From SB15 sp964639245 (lineage in GTDB: Bacteria; Chloroflexota; Anaerolineae; Aggregatilineales; J027), in NCBI GenBank assembly GCA_964639245.1, contig CAZXCU010000004.1:1-64000 (forward strand): a DNA stretch of 64,000 nucleotides, written 5' to 3'. Both the position numbers and the translations under genes were made by a program. Of this stretch, positions 58,868 through 64,000 are shown piece after piece. Position 1 is the first letter of the stretch, and every line of letters begins with the position of its first letter. Below the pieces are notes generated by a model. The model searched no databases. It worked only from the letters and a program-made list of their open reading frames with translations, and was not told where the DNA came from.

Positions 58868-59409
58868 GAAATTTCCTTTTCTAAGAGATACAACCGCTTT
58901 AACTCTTGGTACATGGCCTGAAATTCGGTACTGGTGACAGCAGGCAAAATCTGGGTGCTGCCGACAAACATGGTGTAAAGCATCCGGGCGAGAATCTCGG
59001 CGTGTTCGGAGTGCGGGGTCAATTCCAAGCACAGGGTTTTTAAATAGTCCATGCGCTGTTGATCAATGCGTTGTTGATATTGTTCCACTTCGCTGTCCTG
59101 CATTGCCCATGCGCGGAAGGCTTTTTCTAGCGGGTCAGGGAATTGCCCGGCAATCCGCAAAAGTTGGTCAAGTTTGGGCGAGTCATCCAACTGTTCAACC
59201 GCAGCGATTACACGCAAGGTGCTTTCCTGCTCCCAGAAAATGAGCAGCGCGGTTTTAAAATCCTGATAATTTTTGAAATGGTGATAAAACGAGCCTTTGG
59301 TGACGTTGAGGCGGGTGCAGAGGGTTTCAATGGTGAGGTAGGCTGCCCCCAATTCAGCGATAACCGTTGCGCCTTCGCGCAGCCAATCTTCTTTAGATTT
59401 ACGAGACAT
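58864..59409 (-). CDS. TetR/AcrR-family transcriptional repressor
   Basis: A 181-residue regulator. The N-terminal HTH domain (about 8-55) contains GAAYLTIETLCTRLNVTKGS followed by FYHHFKNYQDF, the classical TetR recognition-helix region. The C-terminal ligand domain is less conserved and gives no hint of the ligand. Its start is preceded by two palindromes at 59411-59428 and 59436-59454, which indicate autorepression of the three-gene operon. Genes downstream in the operon are the four-helix membrane protein and a DUF2867-like protein. Confidence 0.93.
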   Translation of the reverse strand: MSRKSKEDWLREGATVIAELGAAYLTIETLCTRLNVTKGSFYHHFKNYQDFKTALLIFWEQESTLRVIAAVEQLDDSPKLDQLLRIAGQFPDPLEKAFRAWAMQDSEVEQYQQRIDQQRMDYLKTLCLELTPHSEHAEILARMLYTMFVGSTQILPAVTSTEFQAMYQELKRLYLLEKEIS

Positions 59410-59410
59410 A

Positions 59411-59428
59411 CCATACCTTTTAGTATGG
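59411..59428 (-). promoter_or_regulatory. TetR operator half-site pair, proximal
   Basis: CCATAC (59411-59416) and GTATGG (59423-59428) are inverted with a six-base spacer. It lies directly before the tetR ATG and repeats the half-sites of the stronger palindrome at 59436. Confidence 0.7.
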
Positions 59429-59435
59429 TTTAATC

Positions 59436-59454
59436 ATACCATACGGTATGGTAT
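59436..59454 (-). promoter_or_regulatory. TetR operator palindrome, distal
   Basis: ATACCATA-CGG-TATGGTAT is a perfect inverted repeat with eight-base arms and a three-base centre, the usual size of TetR-family operators. Together with the proximal pair, four CCATAC-type half-sites lie within 44 bases, allowing two dimers to bind. Confidence 0.82.
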
Positions 59455-59463
59455 TGTCAATCG

Positions 59464-59491
59464 AGAAAAATACGCAGAAGGACTCTGCGTA
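59464..59491 (-). terminator. Intrinsic terminator of the aldo/keto reductase gene
   Basis: TACGCAGA (59471-59478) and TCTGCGTA (59484-59491) form a perfect eight-base stem with a five-base loop; on the minus strand ATTTTTC follows. It lies ten bases beyond the gene's stop and directly upstream of the TetR operators. Confidence 0.82.
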
Positions 59492-59500
59492 TAAAAATTT

Positions 59501-60484
59501 TTAGCTGTGGCCTAGAATCGGATGGGGTTGGTAGGGTGCTTGCAAATGGTCAATTTCTTCCGCCGAAAGTTGGATTGGAATAGCTGCCACTGCTTCTTCA
59601 AGCTGATACATTTTGGTTGCGCCGATAATCGGTGCAGAAACGACGGGTTGATGCAGCAACCACGCCAGCGCAATCTGGGCAGGTTTGACTCCACGCTGGT
59701 TCGCCAGTTCAATTACACGGTCAACCACGTCAAAATCGGTGTCTTGGTAGTACATTTTGTGGGCAAAATCATCAGTTTCGGCGCGGGAAGTGGGGGCTGC
59801 TTCGCCGCGTTTACGGTTGCCAGTCAAAAATCCACGTGCCAACGGACTCCAAGGGATGCAACCCACCCCCTCCGCCAGACAAAACGGATTCATCTCGCGT
59901 TCTTCTTCCCGATACACCAAGTTGTAATGATTTTGCATAGAAACAAAGCGTGTCCAACCATATTTATCGGCAGTGTATTGGGCTTTAGCAAACTGCCACG
60001 TATACATACTGGACGCACCGATATAGCGGGCTTTGCCGGACTTCACCACATCGTGCAGCGCTTCCATTGTTTCTTCAATTGGGGTGTGCGAGTCCCATCG
60101 GTGAATCTGGTACAAATCCACATACTCCAGATTCAAGCGTTTGAGCGAAGCATCAATCCCTTCCAGAATATGCTTGCGGGATAGACCACCCTGATTAGGT
60201 TGGCTGCCCATCGGGAAAAAAACTTTGGTTGCCAGCACATATTCATCACGGCGGGTAAAAAATTCCTTGAGAAGTCGTCCGGTAATTTCTTCGCTCACGC
60301 CCGATGAATAGACATCGGCGGTGTCAAAAAAATTAATGCCAGCTTCAACCGCATACTGCACAAAAGGACGGCTTTCCTCTTCGGGCAGCACCCATTCCCG
60401 CCATGCTTTTGAGCCGTAACTCATCATTCCCAGACAAATACGGGAAACTTGCAAGCCGGTTTTGCCTAAACGAATGTACTCCAT
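59501..60484 (-). CDS. Aldo/keto reductase
   Basis: A 327-residue (alpha/beta)8-barrel NADPH-dependent oxidoreductase. The catalytic tetrad is visible: Asp and Tyr in FFDTADVYSSG near 53-63, Lys in LATKVFF near 83-89 and His in QIHRWD near 126-131. It begins MEYIRLGKTGLQVSRICLGM, typical of the group that includes YajO/voltage-gated beta-subunit-like reductases. Substrate cannot be predicted from this. It is separated from the TetR operon by a terminator, so it is not clearly under that regulator. Confidence 0.93.
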   Translation of the reverse strand: MEYIRLGKTGLQVSRICLGMMSYGSKAWREWVLPEEESRPFVQYAVEAGINFFDTADVYSSGVSEEITGRLLKEFFTRRDEYVLATKVFFPMGSQPNQGGLSRKHILEGIDASLKRLNLEYVDLYQIHRWDSHTPIEETMEALHDVVKSGKARYIGASSMYTWQFAKAQYTADKYGWTRFVSMQNHYNLVYREEEREMNPFCLAEGVGCIPWSPLARGFLTGNRKRGEAAPTSRAETDDFAHKMYYQDTDFDVVDRVIELANQRGVKPAQIALAWLLHQPVVSAPIIGATKMYQLEEAVAAIPIQLSAEEIDHLQAPYQPHPILGHS

Positions 60485-60627
60485 GCCTTGTATCCTTTCA
60501 AACTTTTTACTTGCTAAGACAGCAGGACGGTCAGCGCGATGTTCTTTTGAAAAGCAGAGAAAATCGCGCTATAAATTGATAGAAACAGCCCATGGGTTAT
60601 TCGCAAAATTAACCGCGTCGCATATTC

Positions 60628-62880
60628 TTATTCATCAGGATTATTCAAATAATATTCGTCGCGGGGGAACAAGTCCGTATTCATATCGCCGGGGTCACGG
60701 GGGGTTTCGGGTGTCCAATATTCAGAGTGAGCCGTCAAAAACTGCAAAAACTCTTCAGAATCCACTCCACCCAATGCAAGATAGGCTTTAATCTCTGGCG
60801 TTTTAATTAATTCTAAGAGGGCTTCCGTGTTCAAGTCAATCGGCTCGTTGCTGCCCAACAGCACCAGATTCCCAATATTCCAGACATAGGGAAAAACACT
60901 GACAAAAGTCCGTTCCACCCGGTCAGTCGCTCGCCATTGGGACATGATTCCGCCCACTGCGAGTTTGGATTGAGCAAGTTCAAAAAACTCTTTGGAATAC
61001 AGCAACCCGCTATGCGAGGCATAGGGCAAAATCGCGTCGGCTTCAATGATGTCAAATTGCGTCTCGCTCAAGGCCAATTCGCGCCGTCCATCCCCCACGA
61101 TAATCTCATAACGCGGATCATTCAGCATCGCTTGGATAACCGGCGTCGCATTTTTTTCATCATAGGCTTGCAGCACATCAATTTCTGAGCCGATGATTTC
61201 AACGGCAATAATTTTTTCCGTTGCAGGGTTAATGCCCACGCTGTAAGGTGTTCCCGCCGAACCAATCCCAATCACCATGATATTTTTCGGATTCGGATGG
61301 ACAAGCGCGGGCAAACTGCCTAAAAAGCTGTGTTCCTTCACAAAGGGAATCCCACCTTGAAAAGTCCCATTTGCAATAATCCCCATATTCCCAGCACTGC
61401 TGCGGACGGCAGCCACCCCGGTGGAATCTTCGGCAACTAGAAACATCTCCTCATCACCAACCCCATGCAGCGCTGCCCATAAAGGATTACCCGAAGGAAA
61501 AACAAAAATTGTCACCGCCAGCGCTCCCGCTAACAACCCGCTGGTGAAGCGGGCAGGGGATGCAAAACGGCGGAAATTTTCATACAGCAGCACCAGCATA
61601 AAAATTAAGCCCATGAAAGCAATTAAACGCAGCGAATCAGCCGTCCCAAGATAATGCAAAAAGACAGTCCCTGTGATAATCCCGCCGAGCGAATTGCCTA
61701 AAATGTTGGCGACATCCACCAATCCCACCCGCTGACCTACAGCACGAGTATCTGTTTGGACGGCTTTTTGCACCACCGGAAAATAAAAGCCGATCATAAA
61801 AGCGGGGAGTAGCATAATCAACGCTGGCACAAAAAAATAAGTAAACCATGTAATCAGATTATCCTCTAACACCAGTTCAATTTTGGCACTGGCATTGGCA
61901 AGATAATCTTGTAATGGGTAACTGTCGGTCAGGAGGGTTAAAACCCACACAGAAAGCAGCGCGTACAAAGCGACCAAGCCCTGAATCCACAGAAAAACAT
62001 TGCGCGGGTTATGAATCCGATGCACCCATCGCGCCCCAATCAGACTGCCAAGCGCATCTCCAACCAGAAAGAAAAACAAGAGATGGGCAAAAGTATAGGC
62101 ATTCGAGCGCAGTGTTACATCCAGAATCCGAAACCAGACCAATTCCAGTGAAATCACGATGAACCCGGAGGCAAATACCAGAAAACACCACCCCCACACC
62201 CCACGCGGGATGTTTCGCAGACGAAAAGTGACCTGAGCATGGGCGGTGGATTGGTCAATGGCAGGAAATTGACGGGCAATCGTCAAGGCGGTCACACCGA
62301 CCAATGCACTCAGGCCAGCGCCAATATACACGGCTCCTTCATATCCAAATGCACCGATGAGATACCAACCCGAAACGACAGTTCCTACCCCTGCCCCAAA
62401 GGTATTAATGCCGTAAAGGAGCGTAATTAGGCTAGCCGCATTGTCAATTTTGCGAACCAGCGCCTTAGACAGCAGGGGGAGCGAAATGCCCATTAATGCG
62501 GTGGGAATGAGCAGGCTGATAAACACAATCACCAGCAAAATGACTGGCGAGCGTGCCAGTGTATTCAACTCTAAAAATAACAAATCGTAATAAAGGAAGC
62601 GGCTCAAAAATGCGAAGGCTGCAATACCCAGATTACACAGACCGTAAATTTGCACAGCACGGCGGCTTGTTAGGCGGTCAGCATAGGTTGTTCCGATAAG
62701 GCTGCCCACGCCCAACCCTGCCAGATACGCCCCGGTAACAATCGTGACCGAGCGCACATCCGAGCCGGAAAATAAGCCTAACATACGTTGCCAGACGACT
62801 TGGTACAGCAGCGCACTAAAGCCAGAAAGAAAAAACGCGCCTATCAATACAACAAACAAACGGCGGCGAATCGAGTCCAT
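60628..62880 (-). CDS. Fused MFS-like membrane and spermidine-synthase-like protein
   Basis: A 750-residue fusion. The first ~470 residues have about twelve helices with an MFS-like pattern (FLSGFSALLYQVVWQRMLGL, TGAYLAGLGVGSLIGTTYAD). The C-terminal ~270 residues carry a spermidine-synthase-like Rossmann fold: IMVIGIGSAGTPYSVGINPA with an altered glycine loop, then VEIIGSEIDVLQAY, YEIIVGDGRRELAL, FDIIEADAILPYASHSGLLY and FFELAQSKLAVGGIMSQW. Such fusions are common in bacterial genomes; polyamine activity is rarely shown, and substrate residues may be altered here. I would not infer spermidine production. Confidence 0.82.
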   Translation of the reverse strand: MDSIRRRLFVVLIGAFFLSGFSALLYQVVWQRMLGLFSGSDVRSVTIVTGAYLAGLGVGSLIGTTYADRLTSRRAVQIYGLCNLGIAAFAFLSRFLYYDLLFLELNTLARSPVILLVIVFISLLIPTALMGISLPLLSKALVRKIDNAASLITLLYGINTFGAGVGTVVSGWYLIGAFGYEGAVYIGAGLSALVGVTALTIARQFPAIDQSTAHAQVTFRLRNIPRGVWGWCFLVFASGFIVISLELVWFRILDVTLRSNAYTFAHLLFFFLVGDALGSLIGARWVHRIHNPRNVFLWIQGLVALYALLSVWVLTLLTDSYPLQDYLANASAKIELVLEDNLITWFTYFFVPALIMLLPAFMIGFYFPVVQKAVQTDTRAVGQRVGLVDVANILGNSLGGIITGTVFLHYLGTADSLRLIAFMGLIFMLVLLYENFRRFASPARFTSGLLAGALAVTIFVFPSGNPLWAALHGVGDEEMFLVAEDSTGVAAVRSSAGNMGIIANGTFQGGIPFVKEHSFLGSLPALVHPNPKNIMVIGIGSAGTPYSVGINPATEKIIAVEIIGSEIDVLQAYDEKNATPVIQAMLNDPRYEIIVGDGRRELALSETQFDIIEADAILPYASHSGLLYSKEFFELAQSKLAVGGIMSQWRATDRVERTFVSVFPYVWNIGNLVLLGSNEPIDLNTEALLELIKTPEIKAYLALGGVDSEEFLQFLTAHSEYWTPETPRDPGDMNTDLFPRDEYYLNNPDE

Positions 62881-63170
62881 ACCAGAGTCATTTCCACTAA
62901 ATCGCGGGGGGAATGATACTCGCTGTGCTTAAAAACACAACCCTACAGGCCAGTTTTGAAAGGTTTTTGTTAAAAGGACTTGCCAAACTCGCCAGACAAA
63001 TTTATGCTGTATCTATGAAAATAGCAGCAATGGTAACAACCGTGTGCTTCACAGGCAGCGCTTCTGACCTGAATTACCCCCTGCCTCTTTTTTCAGCCAT
63101 TATTATTCGCTAATATCGCGCTCTGTTGAATTTTTCACAGGGCGTTTTTGTTAAATTGGGGAACAAACCA

Positions 63171-63632
63171 ATGAGTTTTATCGTGCGTGAAGCCAAACCA
63201 ACTGACATGGATGAGCTGCTCCGACTCTGGAAAGAGCGCAGCGAGGTTTATCTCAAAGACCCGCGCATTAAACTGTCTGCCGCGCAGTGGCGTGAAGCGG
63301 TGCTGGCGTGGTTGCCCCGTGAGGATGTGCAGGTATTGGTTGCAGACCGTGAAGGTCAGTTGATTGGCTATATTATAGGATGGGTGCAGCCCAATTTACC
63401 CGCCCTCACTCCCCCATTTTACGGGTTGATTAATGAATTAAGTGTCGATGGGCATTGTAAGCAGGGTGGCGTTGGAACAGCACTGCTGGCAGAACTGAAA
63501 AACTGGTTCAAGCGCAAGGATTTAAAACAGGTCGAAATCCGTGTACCCCATCTGCAAGCCATTGAGCAAGCCTTCTGGCGGGCAAGCGGTGCAGCCGATT
63601 ATTACGACCACATGTGGTACAGGTTGGATTAG
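63171..63632 (+). CDS. GNAT-family N-acetyltransferase
   Basis: A 153-residue acetyl-CoA-dependent transferase. ATG 63171 (MSFIVREAKPTDMDEL) starts the domain and fits better than the open frame from 63126. The family's acceptor-side beta strand and acetyl-CoA loop appear as LINELSVDGHCKQGGVGTAL near 101-120, with the Q/R-x-x-G-x-G/A type loop as KQGGVGTAL. The ending AFWRASGAADYYDHMWYRLD matches the last strand and helix. Substrate unknown. It is followed three bases later by a membrane-protein gene. Confidence 0.88.
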   Translation: MSFIVREAKPTDMDELLRLWKERSEVYLKDPRIKLSAAQWREAVLAWLPREDVQVLVADREGQLIGYIIGWVQPNLPALTPPFYGLINELSVDGHCKQGGVGTALLAELKNWFKRKDLKQVEIRVPHLQAIEQAFWRASGAADYYDHMWYRLD

Positions 63633-63635
63633 AAC

Positions 63636-64000
63636 GTGTTACGAGAACTAGAACGCTGGCTGGGCAAACGGAATCTACGGCTGCTTTTTGGGCTGTTAGT
63701 CGTTACGGGTGCTGCCAGTCTGATATTACAAGTTGCTTTTCCCGGTGAGTCGTGGTCGCTGCAATTGCAAACAGCGCTGGTTCTGATTTTTGTGGGGGGA
63801 ACAGCCTACCTTGTCAGTCAGCGCATGTCGCCCGAAACCCGCCAACGCATGTTGATGACGCTTTTACCCGCCATGGGAGCAGTCATTTTAGGGCTGATTA
63901 TTCCTAGTTTGCTGCGTTTATTGCTGGGGGCAGCGTTGGGATGGCTTTTAACCGCCCAGTTGTTAATGCGGAATACCGAAAAACGCGAATATAAACTCGC
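63636..64000 (+). CDS. Membrane protein, cut by the right edge
   Basis: An open frame starts at GTG 63636, three bases past the GNAT stop, and continues to the end of the window (121 codons). It begins LRELERWLGKRNLRLLFGLL, then shows hydrophobic segments near 16-32, 42-60 and 79-108. There is no recognisable domain in this part. Close spacing with the acetyltransferase suggests an operon. The C-terminal part lies outside. Confidence 0.65.
   Translation, partial: MLRELERWLGKRNLRLLFGLLVVTGAASLILQVAFPGESWSLQLQTALVLIFVGGTAYLVSQRMSPETRQRMLMTLLPAMGAVILGLIIPSLLRLLLGAALGWLLTAQLLMRNTEKREYKL

Noticed and set aside
60628..62880. Genuine spermidine synthase
   Set aside because: The fold is present but fused to a membrane domain and with altered substrate-loop residues; such fusions are not known to make polyamines.
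62913..63113. 66-codon frame in the gap before the acetyltransferase
   Set aside because: No ribosome site, no domain and no conserved look; the 290-base gap otherwise holds nothing I can support.
1..64000. CRISPR arrays, tRNA or rRNA genes, insertion sequences
   Set aside because: No regularly spaced repeats, no cloverleaf-like or rRNA-like sequence and no transposase or terminal repeat was seen on either strand.

Overview
This 64 kb window looks like a piece of the chromosome of an aerobic or facultative bacterium in the Chloroflexota, most likely near Anaerolineae. That placement is inferred from gene style and content: an NADH dehydrogenase membrane arm with two consecutive nuoM genes, two branched-chain amino-acid (Liv) transport systems, caa3-type cytochrome oxidase subunits and a divided F0 operon. 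It was not checked by any search. The window is almost fully coding. I saw no rRNA, tRNA, CRISPR array, prophage or transposase, and both ends cut through genes.

Layout. 1-5849 (minus) is part of a division and cell-wall (dcw) cluster: an FtsL/FtsB-like protein, FtsI, MraY, a small membrane protein, MurD and FtsW (cut by the window edge). 5929-11031 holds a tocopherol-cyclase-like protein, a PAS histidine kinase, UvrC and two tandem paralogous membrane proteins. 11028-15760 is a complete Liv ABC operon. 16097-17832 carries two tandem soluble Ser/Thr kinases. 17952-26641 is a second Liv operon with two binding proteins, strongly enlarged permeases and a terminal lipoprotein. 26799-28657 encodes a phospholipase-D-type synthase and a VTT-like membrane protein.

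28818-38909 is nuoA-H-J-K-L-M-M-N, the membrane arm of complex I with two NuoM subunits, preceded by a good promoter and followed by a terminator. After a single-domain response regulator and a double thioredoxin comes the F0 operon (40374-43011). Its last gene is a b subunit fused to the C-terminal domain of delta, and no F1 genes follow. 43133-46961 holds two large membrane GT-C-like proteins. 47083-47777 is a XisH-XisI pair, 47840-48742 encodes cytochrome c oxidase subunits IV and III, and 48835-52110 is a der-led operon ending in a stand-alone DUF4062 protein. 52562-55474 is uvrA, then come gdhA, a HEAT-repeat membrane protein, a TetR-led three-gene operon with clear operators, an aldo/keto reductase, an MFS-spermidine-synthase-like fusion, a GNAT acetyltransferase and a truncated membrane protein.

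Functionally the window joins respiration (complex I membrane arm, oxidase subunits, proton-type F0), amino-acid uptake with glutamate dehydrogenase, cell-wall synthesis and nucleotide excision repair (uvrA and uvrC). The most unusual element is in the 450-base gap between der and uvrA: a tandemly repeated unit in which two long perfect stems of unrelated sequence carry nearly the same G-rich loop, each preceded by a short AGGGA/TCCCT inverted repeat. That is the pattern expected for a structured RNA or hairpin element under selection, and I cannot assign it to a family I know. Other points worth following are the b-delta fusion without the delta N-terminal domain, the lengthened C-terminal connector of NuoL next to the double NuoM, charged or His-rich insertions in NuoL, NuoM and AtpB, and the giant Liv permeases.
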